A DNA stretch of 24,169 nucleotides from Shimia_B sp038527375 (GCA_038527375.1 JBCBFU010000045.1:1-24169); one strand, 5' to 3'. Shown: positions 1-8,024, counted from the first letter of the stretch. The notes: generated by a model from the sequence alone, not told the origin. Numbers and translations: made by a program.

Positions 1-138
1 GCCCGCCACGGCTGCCGCGCGCTGGCGGTCCTGACCGTGTCCGATCACCTCAAAACCAACGAGGCGCTCCCGTCCAAGGACCGCGAGCAGTCCTTTGGGG
101 ATATGGTTGAAATCGCGCTCGAGGCCGCATTTGCATGA
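1..138 (+). CDS. deoD: Purine nucleoside phosphorylase DeoD-type, 3' end (partial)
   Basis: Only the last 45 codons are present, open from the first base and ending in TGA. The residues LTVSDHLKTNE, followed by a short charged stretch and FGDMVEIALEAAF, match the C-terminus of hexameric DeoD-type purine nucleoside phosphorylases (the E. coli protein has LTVSDHIRTHE at this place). This cytoplasmic enzyme phosphorolyses purine (deoxy)nucleosides to the free base and (deoxy)ribose-1-phosphate for salvage. The TVSDH segment belongs to the region holding the conserved catalytic Asp of the nucleoside phosphorylase family. The bulk of the gene lies outside the window, so completeness cannot be judged. 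A hairpin lies just after the stop. Confidence 0.85.
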   Translation, partial: ARHGCRALAVLTVSDHLKTNEALPSKDREQSFGDMVEIALEAAFA

Positions 139-144
139 CGCCGT

Positions 145-163
145 ACGGCCCTTGGGCCGTTTG
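145..163 (+). terminator. Terminator-like hairpin after deoD
   Basis: ACGGCC and GGCCGT flank the loop CTTG, giving a perfect six-pair stem with a CUUG tetraloop, seven nucleotides after the deoD stop and followed by only three T residues. The short T tract makes it a weak candidate intrinsic terminator. It also lies directly upstream of the 2H phosphoesterase gene. Confidence 0.5.
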
Positions 164-201
164 CTCCAGAGCGTCCTGCCCCGGTGTCGCGGGACCGTCG
201 C

Positions 202-723
202 ATGATCTACGTTCTGGCGTATCCCGCTTTCGACCCGGCTGTGGCCCGACGGGTCGATGACTTCAGGGCGCGCCATGAACCCCAAAGGGCCCGTCTTGTC
301 CCGCCCCATATCACATTGGTCTTTGGATCAGACGACAGCCACCTGCCCTTCATCTCCGATTTGGTCGACCGCGTCGCTGATCAGACCGCTGGTGTATCGG
401 TCGGCTTTAACAGGCTTGAGGCGCGTTTTGATCCCTTTGAGGGCAAACACAAACTCTTCCTGCTCTGTGGGGAGGGGTCAGATCAGATCACCGATTTGCA
501 CCATCGGCTCTACGACGGTCCGCACCGATCAGACCTCAGCGACGATCACCCATTTGTGCCCCATATGACCGTCGCCACCCAAGACGAACGCAAGACACTG
601 GAGCAGATCGACACGTCCGCACTGGGCGATCTGCCGATCCGCACGACGCTCTCAGCGTTGGAGCTTGTGCGTTTTGACGGGTCGCGTCTGACGACGGTCA
701 GAACCGCGCCATTCGGGGGCTGA
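202..723 (+). CDS. 2'-5' RNA ligase / 2H phosphoesterase family protein
   Basis: This 173-aa protein carries the two HxT motifs that define the 2H phosphoesterase fold: H-I-T-L at residues 36-39 (inside PPHITL) and H-M-T-V at residues 121-124 (inside FVPHMTV). Family members (LigT/ThpR-like, CPDase-like) hydrolyse or ligate 2',3'-cyclic or 2'-5' phosphodiester bonds in RNA or nucleotides; the substrate here is unknown. The length of about 170-180 aa is typical. I chose ATG at 202 because the conserved strand begins there (MIYVLAYPAF). A GTG at 184 would add six charged residues, and neither start has a strong Shine-Dalgarno sequence. It may be co-transcribed with deoD despite the hairpin between them. 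Its stop is 9 nt from the end of the convergent gene on the other strand. Confidence 0.8.
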   Translation: MIYVLAYPAFDPAVARRVDDFRARHEPQRARLVPPHITLVFGSDDSHLPFISDLVDRVADQTAGVSVGFNRLEARFDPFEGKHKLFLLCGEGSDQITDLHHRLYDGPHRSDLSDDHPFVPHMTVATQDERKTLEQIDTSALGDLPIRTTLSALELVRFDGSRLTTVRTAPFGG

Positions 724-732
724 ACCCGGCCC

Positions 733-2364
733 CTAGACCGCCTCACCCACGCATTTCCCGCTGAAGATACAGCCGCCCAGGAACGTGCCTTCCAGCGCGT
801 TGTAGCCGTGGTAGCCGCCACCGCCGAAGCCCGCGACCTCGCCCGCGGCCCAGAGGCCGTCGAAGGTCTCACCGCCCGGCTTTTGCACCTGCCCGCTCAG
901 GTTCGTATGCACCCCGCCCAGTGATTTGCGCGTCAGCACGTTCAGGCGCACCGCGATCAGCGGGCCGTTGGCGGGATCGAGGATCTTGTGGGGTTTGGCC
1001 GTGCGGATCAGCTTGTCGCCCAGATAGTTCCGTGCGCCATTGATCGCCGTCACCTGTGCGTCTTTGGTGAAGGGATTGTCGATTTGCGCGTCTCGGGCGG
1101 CGATTTGACTGCGGATTTTGTCCAGATCGACCGGCACCTGCGGCGTGATGCGGTTCATGCCCGCCACGAGCGTCTCCAGATCGTCTGCGACGACGAAATC
1201 CTCGCCCTTTTCCTTGAACGCCTCAACCGCGCGGGTGGCCCCCTTGCCCAAACGCTCCTTCAGGACCGCCGACCACTTCCCGCTTGTCAGGTCCGGGTTC
1301 TGTTCAGAGCCGGACAGCGCAAACTCTTTCTCGATGATCTTCTGGGTCAGGATGAACCACGAATGCTCGTGCCCCGTGGACAGGATGCGGCCCAAAGTCC
1401 CGAGGCTGTCAAAGCCGGGCAAATACGGCGCCTCCATCCGTTCGCCATGGGCGTCGAACCACATGGACGACGGGCCGGGAAGGATGCGGATGCCGTGATT
1501 GGGCCAGATCGGATCATAGTTCGTGACGCCCTCGCAATAGTGCCACATGCGGTCGCCATTGATTATCTCGGCCCCGGCCCCGCGCGCGACTTCCTGCATC
1601 TGGCCGTCCACGTAGTCCGGCACGCCCGCGACCATCTTGATCGGCGGCGCGCCTAGCCGGTCACGCGGCCATTGCTCGCGCACCAGATCGTGGTTCCCGC
1701 CGATGCCGCCCGTGGTCATCACGACCGCCTCGGCCCGATGCTCGAAACTCCCCGCCACCTCGCGATTGGTCGAGGCACCGCGTTCGGCCCCGTCCTCGGC
1801 CAATATATCCCCGTGGACGCCCTTGACCGCGCCGGCCTCGATGATCAGCCCGCCCACCCGGTGGCGGAAGGCCAGCGTGATGCCCTCATGCGCCGTGACC
1901 CGGTCCGCATAGGGTTTGACCACGCCGGTCCCGGTCCCCCACGTGATGTGAAAGCGCGGCACGCCGTTGCCGTGCCCGTGCGCCTGCGCGCCACCGCGTT
2001 CGGCCCAACCCACCACCGGGAACCAACGCATGCCCAGCCCGTGCAAATAGGCGCGCATCGGCCCTGCCGCGAATTCCAGAAACGCCTCGGCCACGGCGCG
2101 GGGGTTGGCGTCTTCGGGGCGGTCAAACCCTGCCGATCCCATCCAGTCGGCCCGGGCCAGATCAAGACTATCGCGAATGCGCATCCGACGCTGTTCGGGG
2201 GTGTCGATCATGAACAGGCCGCCCAGCGACCACCACGCCTGCCCGCCCAGCGATTGCGGCCCTTCTTGGTCCAGAAGCAGCACCTTGCGACCCCGTTCGG
2301 CCGCGTGCCACGCCGCCACAAGACCCGACAGGCCGCCGCCCACCACAATCACATCATACGCCAT
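733..2364 (-). CDS. FAD-binding dehydrogenase (fumarate reductase / 3-ketosteroid dehydrogenase-like flavoprotein)
   Basis: This 543-aa soluble flavoprotein has an N-terminal Rossmann FAD site (DVIVVGGGLSGLVAAW, residues 4-19). A second FAD-contact block lies near the C-terminus (GLWAAGEVAGFGGGG, then GYNALEG). This architecture belongs to the FAD_binding_2 superfamily, which includes succinate dehydrogenase/fumarate reductase flavoproteins, KstD and a large group of uncharacterised FAD-binding dehydrogenases of about 550 aa. No SdhA-type covalent-FAD histidine motif is visible, so it is not a second succinate dehydrogenase; its substrate is unknown. ATG 2364 is preceded by AGGGAGG five nucleotides away. 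An in-frame ATG seven codons upstream lies over that ribosome binding site and is disfavoured. It lies 57 nt after creD on the same strand, and its ribosome binding site sits in a hairpin. Confidence 0.82.
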   Translation of the reverse strand: MAYDVIVVGGGLSGLVAAWHAAERGRKVLLLDQEGPQSLGGQAWWSLGGLFMIDTPEQRRMRIRDSLDLARADWMGSAGFDRPEDANPRAVAEAFLEFAAGPMRAYLHGLGMRWFPVVGWAERGGAQAHGHGNGVPRFHITWGTGTGVVKPYADRVTAHEGITLAFRHRVGGLIIEAGAVKGVHGDILAEDGAERGASTNREVAGSFEHRAEAVVMTTGGIGGNHDLVREQWPRDRLGAPPIKMVAGVPDYVDGQMQEVARGAGAEIINGDRMWHYCEGVTNYDPIWPNHGIRILPGPSSMWFDAHGERMEAPYLPGFDSLGTLGRILSTGHEHSWFILTQKIIEKEFALSGSEQNPDLTSGKWSAVLKERLGKGATRAVEAFKEKGEDFVVADDLETLVAGMNRITPQVPVDLDKIRSQIAARDAQIDNPFTKDAQVTAINGARNYLGDKLIRTAKPHKILDPANGPLIAVRLNVLTRKSLGGVHTNLSGQVQKPGGETFDGLWAAGEVAGFGGGGYHGYNALEGTFLGGCIFSGKCVGEAV

Positions 2365-2368
2365 GAAA

Positions 2369-2401
2369 ACGCCTCCCTCGCGCAAGCGTCGGGGGAGGCG
2401 T
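2369..2401 (-). promoter_or_regulatory. Hairpin masking the Shine-Dalgarno of the FAD dehydrogenase gene
   Basis: The arms ACGCCTCCC (2369-2377) and GGGAGGCGT (2393-2401) are perfect 9-nt complements separated by 15 nt. Read on the minus strand, the 3' arm contains the ribosome binding site GGGAGG and is followed by TTTC and then the ATG. The structure could occlude translation initiation, act as a weak terminator after creD, or both. Confidence 0.55.
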
Positions 2402-2421
2402 CATTGATTGCAAGCCTTTCC

Positions 2422-3855
2422 CTACGTCTGGTCCGTGGCGGTGTCGGGGGAAACCCGCCGCCACGGGCCCCAGCCGCGCCCGCGCGATCCGGCCCCGGCG
2501 CCACCGGGTGCGTACCAATCCTCGTTCCGCGTGGCGAACATCGTTCCGGCAAGGGCCGCAAAGACAAGCGTCGACCCAGCCAACAGCGCGTAATCGGCCG
2601 ACCGCAGGATCATAAAGAGAACCCCATAGAGCACAGCCAGCATCGCACCAAGGATCAGGCTCCGCCGCCCAAGGCCCAATCCCGTCGCCGCATACAGCGT
2701 CAGCAAAGCCACCACCGCAAAGGCCGACAGCGCATAGGCCGCCGCAAACCCGATCTGTTCGGCATAGGCCACCATCAGCACCACGAACATCGACTGCGCC
2801 AACCCGATCAGGATGTATTGCACCGGATGCGCCGGACGCGCGCTTGCGCGGTCCAACAGCAACACCGTCAGGAAGGTCAGCGCGATGAACAGGATGCCAT
2901 AGCGCGCCGCGCGATAGGCCTTCTGGTAGAAGTCGTTGGGCTGGAAGAACCGCAGGCCGAACGCCTCGCCTCGGGCAAGGGGCAGCAGGCTCTCGCGCGA
3001 GACCTCGGGGATGGCGCGCGCCAGATGCGGGATGGTCCATTCCGCCCGGAACCCATCATCGGAAATGTCGGATGTATCGGGCAAAAACGCCCCGCCAAAG
3101 GACGGGTGGGGCCAATCGCTGTCCATGCTTACCCGCGTGGTGCGGCCCACCGGGGCTAGCCGCAATTCCTCGGCCCCTTGAAACGACAGCGACAGCGCGA
3201 ATTCGCCCGCCTCCCGGATATCGCCCACCTCGGCCACGATCCCTGTGCCCTGTCCGGCCCCCTGTGTGGCCCACGGATCGAGCTTGACCTCCGCCCCGTC
3301 GACCAAGAGCGTCGCGGGTCCCCGCAGCGCACGATTGGATGTCAACGCAAAAACGATTCTAGCCGCATCCCATTGCGCCACCTGTCCGTCGCGCAGGGCC
3401 CCTTCGACCGCCTCGGTGTCAAAGTCGAAATCAATCGCCGCCGTGGCCCGGTACACGGGGACGCGGAAGATGCCGCGCCTGCGGATATCGCTTTGCGTCG
3501 TCAGGTCCACATCGAACTTTTCGGGCAGCAGGTAGACCGCGGCGCGCTCTTCCTCGCGCTCGACCTCTTCGACCCGGTAGAGGACGTCCCCGCTGCGCGC
3601 GTCCCGTTGCGGCAGATCCGTAATCTCATCAATCAGATCAACGCGGCGCTGTTCGGTGACGGTCTCGACCACCGGCACGATCAGTTGCGGGCCGCGCAGG
3701 ACTTGGGCGCCGCCCCATTCCTCGGCGATGGTGCGCGACGCGTCCCGCGAATACCCGGCGCGGTCGTTGATAACGGCCCCCGCAAAAAAGAGCGGAATAA
3801 ACATGAACAGGCCCAAGAGGCCGACGATGAAAAAGCGTGTCCCTGTGGCGCGCAT
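2422..3855 (-). CDS. creD: Inner membrane protein CreD
   Basis: This 477-aa membrane protein has one N-terminal transmembrane helix (about residues 7-28), a large periplasmic region (about 30-320) and a cluster of roughly five or six hydrophobic helices in the C-terminal third. Family signatures are clear: YRAARYGILFIALTF, HPVQYILIGLA and, near the end, LRSADYALLAGS. CreD of E. coli is an inner membrane protein of the CreBC regulon linked to cell-envelope integrity and beta-lactam/colicin tolerance; its biochemical role is not settled. No creBC genes lie nearby. ATG 3855 follows AGGAGG at seven nucleotides. The reading frame could extend upstream to 3897, but the added residues are not membrane-like and would bury the ribosome binding site. 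The C-terminal tail is Gly/Arg-rich. Confidence 0.9.
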   Translation of the reverse strand: MRATGTRFFIVGLLGLFMFIPLFFAGAVINDRAGYSRDASRTIAEEWGGAQVLRGPQLIVPVVETVTEQRRVDLIDEITDLPQRDARSGDVLYRVEEVEREEERAAVYLLPEKFDVDLTTQSDIRRRGIFRVPVYRATAAIDFDFDTEAVEGALRDGQVAQWDAARIVFALTSNRALRGPATLLVDGAEVKLDPWATQGAGQGTGIVAEVGDIREAGEFALSLSFQGAEELRLAPVGRTTRVSMDSDWPHPSFGGAFLPDTSDISDDGFRAEWTIPHLARAIPEVSRESLLPLARGEAFGLRFFQPNDFYQKAYRAARYGILFIALTFLTVLLLDRASARPAHPVQYILIGLAQSMFVVLMVAYAEQIGFAAAYALSAFAVVALLTLYAATGLGLGRRSLILGAMLAVLYGVLFMILRSADYALLAGSTLVFAALAGTMFATRNEDWYAPGGAGAGSRGRGWGPWRRVSPDTATDQT

Positions 3856-3947
3856 TTGCGGGCCTCCTTTTAATGGTTGGTAACAGGGGTGTCGCATTTC
3901 GGCCCGCAGGCCAAGTCAGGGAAACCAGCAGAAGGTGTGCAGGACGC

Positions 3948-4421
3948 TTAGCGCAGCGTACGGGCCGCGAGGGCCAGCAACGTGCGGGAATAGAGGTGAT
4001 GGAAGGGCATCAACACCCGCGCGGCCAAGGGCGGCTTGCCGCCGCGCCCATTCAGCACCGCCGACCCGAAATAGAGCGTCGTTCCGCTCTGCGTGGGCTC
4101 AACGCCCAGCCACGTTCGGATCACCCCGCCTCCGGCCTCCAGCAACAGGTCGCGGTCGCTGCGCGCCTCTACGACCCATGCGGCCATCGCGTCGCTGTGC
4201 CCTTGGGCCAGCGCGGTCACTTGCCCGTCATCCGTGCCCGCGCCGAACACGCCCAAGATGGACCGTTCTAACCGGAAGACAGGCGTCGAAAAAAAGGCCT
4301 CGGCATAGTCTGCCAAGGCCACGTTTTGTGGGACGTCCGTCCGATAGGCATCCACATGGCCGCAGCCCTCATAGGCCGCAAGATGCGACCAATCGGGGAC
4401 CTCGACGCGGCTGGTGCTCAC
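3948..4421 (-). CDS. Uncharacterised protein translationally coupled to sdhB
   Basis: This 157-aa soluble protein starts at GTG 4421, whose GTGA overlaps the sdhB stop codon. That fixes the start and implies translational coupling at the end of the sdh operon. No signal peptide or transmembrane segment is seen. The C-terminal part (YFGSAVL near residue 117, then LMPFHHLYSRTLLALAARTL at 137-156), with an earlier FRLERSILGVFG near 49-60, has the look of the DUF2867/SRPBCC-type proteins that end in a helix with a PFH motif. That resemblance is from memory and weak. The function is unknown. Position suggests a role connected with succinate dehydrogenase, but genomic coupling is the only support. 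Confidence 0.8.
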   Translation of the reverse strand: MSTSRVEVPDWSHLAAYEGCGHVDAYRTDVPQNVALADYAEAFFSTPVFRLERSILGVFGAGTDDGQVTALAQGHSDAMAAWVVEARSDRDLLLEAGGGVIRTWLGVEPTQSGTTLYFGSAVLNGRGGKPPLAARVLMPFHHLYSRTLLALAARTLR

Positions 4422-5197
4422 AACTGCCGCTCGACCATCATCTTCTTGATCGACCCGATCGCCTTGGCCGGGTTCAGACCCTTCGGGCAGGTCTTGGCGC
4501 AGTTCATGATGGTGTGGCAACGATAGAGCTTGAAGGGATCCTCAAGGTCATCCAGCCGCTCGCCCGTCGCCTCGTCCCGGCTGTCGATGATCCAGCGATA
4601 GGCGTGCAGCAGGGCCGCCGGCCCCAGGTAGCGGTCGCCGTTCCACCAGTAGGACGGGCACGAGGTCGAGCACGACGCGCACATCACGCATTCATAAAGA
4701 CCGTCCAGCTTCTTGCGGTCCTCGATCGACTGACGCCATTCCTTGGCCGGGCGGTTCGTCTTGGTCTCCAGCCAGGGCATGATCGACGCGTGTTGCGCGT
4801 AGAAATGCGTCAGGTCCGGGATCAGGTCCTTGACCACCGGCATGTGCGGCAGCGGATAGATCGCAACATCGCCTTTCACCTCGTCATGGCCATAAATACA
4901 GGCCAGCGTGTTGATCCCGCCGATATTCATCGCACAGGACCCGCAAATGCCTTCGCGGCAGGACCGGCGGAAGGTCAACGTCGGATCGATCTCGTTTTTG
5001 ATCTTGATCAGCGCGTCCAGAACCATCGGGCCGCAGGTGTCCATGTCCACGAAATACGTGTCGATCCGCGGGTTTTCCCCATCGTCGGGCGACCAGCGAT
5101 AGATCTTGAACGTGCGGACGTTCTTGGCGCCTTCGGGCTTGGGCCACGTCTTGCCAACCTGAATGCGGCTGTTCTTGGGAAGGGTCAGTTGTACCAT
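4418..5197 (-). CDS. sdhB: Succinate dehydrogenase iron-sulfur subunit
   Basis: This 259-aa subunit of respiratory complex II passes electrons from SdhA flavin to membrane quinone. The N-terminal ferredoxin-like domain has the [2Fe-2S] ligands C80, C85, C88 and C100 (CREGICGSC motif). The C-terminal domain has C170-x2-C173-x2-C176 with C180, C227, C233 and C237 (CHTIMNCAKTCPKGLNP) for the [4Fe-4S] and [3Fe-4S] clusters. All expected cysteines are present and the length is normal. ATG 5197 has GGAGG six nucleotides upstream. It is separated from sdhA by two small exported-protein genes, an unusual interruption of the sdhCDAB order. Its stop overlaps the start of the next gene. Confidence 0.98.
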   Translation of the reverse strand: MVQLTLPKNSRIQVGKTWPKPEGAKNVRTFKIYRWSPDDGENPRIDTYFVDMDTCGPMVLDALIKIKNEIDPTLTFRRSCREGICGSCAMNIGGINTLACIYGHDEVKGDVAIYPLPHMPVVKDLIPDLTHFYAQHASIMPWLETKTNRPAKEWRQSIEDRKKLDGLYECVMCASCSTSCPSYWWNGDRYLGPAALLHAYRWIIDSRDEATGERLDDLEDPFKLYRCHTIMNCAKTCPKGLNPAKAIGSIKKMMVERQL

Positions 5198-5209
5198 CTT
5201 ATCCTCCAG

Positions 5210-5524
5210 TCACCCCAACAGGGCGATGCCGTTGCGCGCAATGCATTCCAGCGTGTCCCGCCGCTTTGCAATGTCGAGAACGGTCGTCACGGTCTCTTCA
5301 TCAATGCCCGTCACCGCAGCTTTGGCGACGGTCAAAATCTCTCCGGTCGTGGCGTTGTCGACCACGCAATTGGACACGGGCGCGGCGTTCACACCGGGGA
5401 AGTTGCGCTCCACCACGGTGTTGATCACCTGCTCGGCCGTTTGGCGCACTTCGGCGTCAACGGCGTCTTGTGCTGCCGAACACGCGCTCAGCAACAGAAC
5501 CCCGGCTGCCACGAGCGCCCTCAT
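5210..5524 (-). CDS. Small lipoprotein encoded between sdhA and sdhB
   Basis: This 104-aa predicted lipoprotein has a short signal with a lipobox LLSAC (lipidated C15), then a mature helical domain with two further cysteines, C53 and C94. It matches no family I can name. Its C-terminal half resembles that of the protein encoded immediately upstream: both have C-[IV]-V-[DE] after a hydrophobic run, an acidic middle, and C-[IV]-A near the end (Cx40C here, Cx37C there). This suggests an ancient tandem duplication. Its ATG overlaps the stop of the upstream gene (ATGA), and 12 nt separate its stop from sdhB, so it belongs to the sdh operon. The function is unknown; an envelope role is inferred from the signal only. 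Confidence 0.85.
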   Translation of the reverse strand: MRALVAAGVLLLSACSAAQDAVDAEVRQTAEQVINTVVERNFPGVNAAPVSNCVVDNATTGEILTVAKAAVTGIDEETVTTVLDIAKRRDTLECIARNGIALLG

Positions 5525-5823
5525 CCGTTTGCCGCCTTTGCCACGCAGCCCTGAACCTTGGGCCGAAGCATGATCTCGTTCATCAGCGCGACGTCGTCTT
5601 CGCCCATCTCGCCATCGCCCAGATCACCGACCTCGCGGCGCTTGGCGGTCTCGACAATACAGGTGGCCAGAAGCGGCGCCATGGGCAGCAACGCGTCGCC
5701 GCCCTGCTCCTCGAGCGAGGTCTCAAGCGCGGGCAGGATCACGTCATAGGCCGCCTGCTGGCGATCACTCAGATCCGCCAGCGCGGGCGTTGCCGCCAGC
5801 GACAGGGCAAGCGCCCAGCGCAT
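5521..5823 (-). CDS. Small exported Cys-pair protein encoded just after sdhA
   Basis: This 100-aa protein has a signal peptide of about 16 residues ending in the cleavage-like sequence PALA-D. The mature part is a mainly helical, acidic domain with exactly two cysteines, C55 and C93, which could form a disulfide in the periplasm. The start ATG shares one base with the sdhA stop codon (TGATG), and the 3' end overlaps the next gene by ATGA, so translation of sdhA, this gene and the lipoprotein gene looks coupled. Its C-terminal half resembles the adjacent lipoprotein. No known function is recognised. A soluble periplasmic protein encoded inside the cytoplasmic-enzyme operon sdh is odd and worth testing. 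Confidence 0.85.
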   Translation of the reverse strand: MRWALALSLAATPALADLSDRQQAAYDVILPALETSLEEQGGDALLPMAPLLATCIVETAKRREVGDLGDGEMGEDDVALMNEIMLRPKVQGCVAKAANG

Positions 5824-7628
5824 CAGTAGACGCGCGCCTTGGGCGCGATCTTCTTGAGGTCGATACCGCCATCATTGTGGCTGGTCAGCGGTTGGGTCAC
5901 CACACCGCGATACCCCAGCGACGCCTGATTGCCCTCGAACCAGACAAGGCTGTGCTGACGCCAGTTCTCGTCGTCGCGGTCGGGATAATCCTCGTGCGCG
6001 TGCGCGCCGCGGCTTTCCTTGCGCGCCGCAGCCGCCGTGATCGTGGCCACAGCATTGGGCATCAGGTTGGTCAGCTCCAGCGTCTCCATCAGGTCCGAAT
6101 TCCAGACCATCGATGTATCGGACACTTTGACGTCCGACATCTTGTCAGCCACGCCTTCCATCTTCTCTTGCCCTTCGGCCAGCGTCTTGTCGGTGCGGAA
6201 CACGGCAGCGTCCTGCTGCATCGTCTTCTGCATCTCCAACCGCAGCTCGGCGGTGGGCACGTGACCCTTGGCATAGCGCAGCCCGTCAAAGCGGCTCAGC
6301 GCCCCTTCGATGGACCGGTTCGACGGCGTGGGGATCGCGGCATCACGGTCGATCACCTCGCCCGCGCGAATCGCGGCAGCGCGGCCAAAGACCACGAGGT
6401 CGATCAGCGAATTCGACCCCAACCGGTTCGCCCCATGGACCGAGGCACAACCGGCCTCACCCACGGCCATCAGGCCGGGTGCAACCGCGTGGGGATCGGA
6501 TTTCGTCGGTGCCAGAACCTCGCCCCAATAGTTCGTGGGGATACCGCCCATGTTGTAGTGCACAGTCGGCAGAACCGGGATCGGCTCCTTCGTGACGTCC
6601 ACGCCCGCAAAGACGCGCGCGCTTTCCGAAATACCGGGCAGGCGTTCCGCCAGCGTGTCGGGCGGCAAGTGGTTCAGGTGCAGGTGGATGTGATCGCCAT
6701 CGGCACCCACACCGCGGCCTTCGCGGATTTCCATCGTCATGCAGCGGCTGACAACGTCGCGGCTGGCAAGGTCCTTGTAGGTCGGCGCATAGCGTTCCAT
6801 GAACCGCTCGCCTTCGGAGTTGGTGAGGTAGCCACCTTCACCCCGCGCGCCTTCGGTAATCAGGCAGCCCGCGCCGTAGATGCCGGTCGGGTGGAACTGC
6901 ACGAATTCCATGTCCTGCAGGGGCAGACCGGCCCGCGCCGTCATGCCGCCGCCGTCACCGGTGCAGGTGTGCGCGGACGTCGCGCTGAAATAGGCACGGC
7001 CATAGCCACCGGTCGCCAGCACGACCATCTTGGCCGCAAACACATGCAGCGACCCGTCATCCAGCTTCCAGCACAGAACACCCTGGCATTCGCCGTCATC
7101 CGACATCAGCAGGTCGATGGCGAAGTATTCGATGTAGAACTCCGCCTGCTGCTTCAGCGACTGACCATAGAGCGTATGCAGGATCGCGTGACCCGTGCGG
7201 TCCGCGGCGGCGCAGGTCCGCTGCACCGGGGGACCTTCCCCGAACTCGGTCGTGTGGCCACCAAACGGACGCTGGTAGATCTTGCCCTCTTCGGTGCGCG
7301 AGAACGGAACGCCATAGTGCTCTAGCTCGTACACAGCCTTGGGCGCTTCACGCGCGAGGTATTCCATCGCGTCGGTATCACCCAACCAGTCCGAGCCCTT
7401 GACGGTGTCATACATGTGCCACTGCCAGTGGTCGGGACCCATATTCGACAGCGACGCGGCGATCCCGCCTTGGGCGGCGACCGTGTGCGACCGCGTGGGG
7501 AACACCTTGGACACACAGGCCGTCTTCAGCCCCTGCTCCGCCATGCCCAGCGTGGCCCGCAGGCCGGCGCCACCGGCACCCACCACAACCACATCGTATT
7601 CGTGCGTTTCATAATCGTAAGCGGCCAT
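5823..7628 (-). CDS. sdhA: Succinate dehydrogenase flavoprotein subunit
   Basis: This 601-aa catalytic subunit of complex II oxidises succinate to fumarate at covalently bound FAD. The dinucleotide fold VVVGAGGAGLRATL is at residues 13-26. The covalent flavin histidine is H48 in SHTVAAQGG. Other family blocks include FHPTGIYGAGCLITEGARGEGG, the HYNMGGIPTN region and HGANRLGSNSLIDLVVFGR near the C-terminal part of the flavin domain, followed by the helical Arg-rich domain (ESRGAHAHEDYP). The length is normal. ATG 7628 has AAGGAGG nine nucleotides upstream; another ATG at 7635 is out of frame. It lies 14 nt after sdhD, and its stop overlaps the following small exported-protein gene. Confidence 0.98.
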   Translation of the reverse strand: MAAYDYETHEYDVVVVGAGGAGLRATLGMAEQGLKTACVSKVFPTRSHTVAAQGGIAASLSNMGPDHWQWHMYDTVKGSDWLGDTDAMEYLAREAPKAVYELEHYGVPFSRTEEGKIYQRPFGGHTTEFGEGPPVQRTCAAADRTGHAILHTLYGQSLKQQAEFYIEYFAIDLLMSDDGECQGVLCWKLDDGSLHVFAAKMVVLATGGYGRAYFSATSAHTCTGDGGGMTARAGLPLQDMEFVQFHPTGIYGAGCLITEGARGEGGYLTNSEGERFMERYAPTYKDLASRDVVSRCMTMEIREGRGVGADGDHIHLHLNHLPPDTLAERLPGISESARVFAGVDVTKEPIPVLPTVHYNMGGIPTNYWGEVLAPTKSDPHAVAPGLMAVGEAGCASVHGANRLGSNSLIDLVVFGRAAAIRAGEVIDRDAAIPTPSNRSIEGALSRFDGLRYAKGHVPTAELRLEMQKTMQQDAAVFRTDKTLAEGQEKMEGVADKMSDVKVSDTSMVWNSDLMETLELTNLMPNAVATITAAAARKESRGAHAHEDYPDRDDENWRQHSLVWFEGNQASLGYRGVVTQPLTSHNDGGIDLKKIAPKARVY

Positions 7629-7642
7629 CGTCCATGTCCTCC

Positions 7643-8014
7643 TTACAGCGCAATGCGCAGAATTGCATAAAGTGCCGCGGCTGCGGCAGCATAACTCAGG
7701 GCGGTCGTCGACAGGATCAACACCTTCCGCGCCAGCCCGTGAACGTAGTCTTCGATCAGCGTCTGCACCCCGCCTTTGAAGTGCATCCAGCTCACCACCA
7801 GAAACAGCGCCGCGATCAGCGCAGGCACCGGGCGGGAGTAGTAGGCGATCACCTCTTCATAGGTGCCGCCAAGTGCTGCGGCGAAGGTGAACACGAACAA
7901 AGGGGTCAGGATCAGCAACCCGAAAGAGCTCTTGGTCATCGACCAGAAATGCTCGGTCCCGGTCTTGGCCGATCCCATGCCCTCGGCGCGTTTGCGGTCT
8001 GTCAAATAAGCCAT
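7643..8014 (-). CDS. sdhD: Succinate dehydrogenase membrane anchor subunit D
   Basis: This 123-aa protein has three transmembrane helices (about residues 31-50, 62-80 and 98-120). With SdhC it anchors complex II and forms the heme b and ubiquinone sites. The motif H78-x10-D89-Y90 (WMHFKGGVQTLIEDYVHG) reproduces the spacing of the E. coli SdhD heme-ligand His71 and quinone-site Asp82/Tyr83, so the key residues are intact. ATG 8014 follows GAGGAGG at about five nucleotides, and that ribosome binding site overlaps the sdhC stop region, indicating coupling to sdhC. It lies 14 nt before sdhA. Confidence 0.95.
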   Translation of the reverse strand: MAYLTDRKRAEGMGSAKTGTEHFWSMTKSSFGLLILTPLFVFTFAAALGGTYEEVIAYYSRPVPALIAALFLVVSWMHFKGGVQTLIEDYVHGLARKVLILSTTALSYAAAAAALYAILRIAL

Positions 8015-8024
8015 ATGCGCCTCC

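Noticed and set aside
1672..3159. Plus-strand open frame opposite the FAD dehydrogenase and creD
   Set aside because: It crosses two well-supported minus-strand genes and their spacer, and its translation is Arg/Pro/His-rich and low in hydrophobic residues.
3901..3912. GGCCTGCGGGCC hairpin between creD and the sdh operon as a terminator
   Set aside because: The stem is only four base pairs and no T run follows on either strand.
5790..7325. Plus-strand open frame of about 511 codons opposite sdhA
   Set aside because: SdhA on the minus strand is complete with its flavin and active-site motifs, and the plus-strand translation has no family features.
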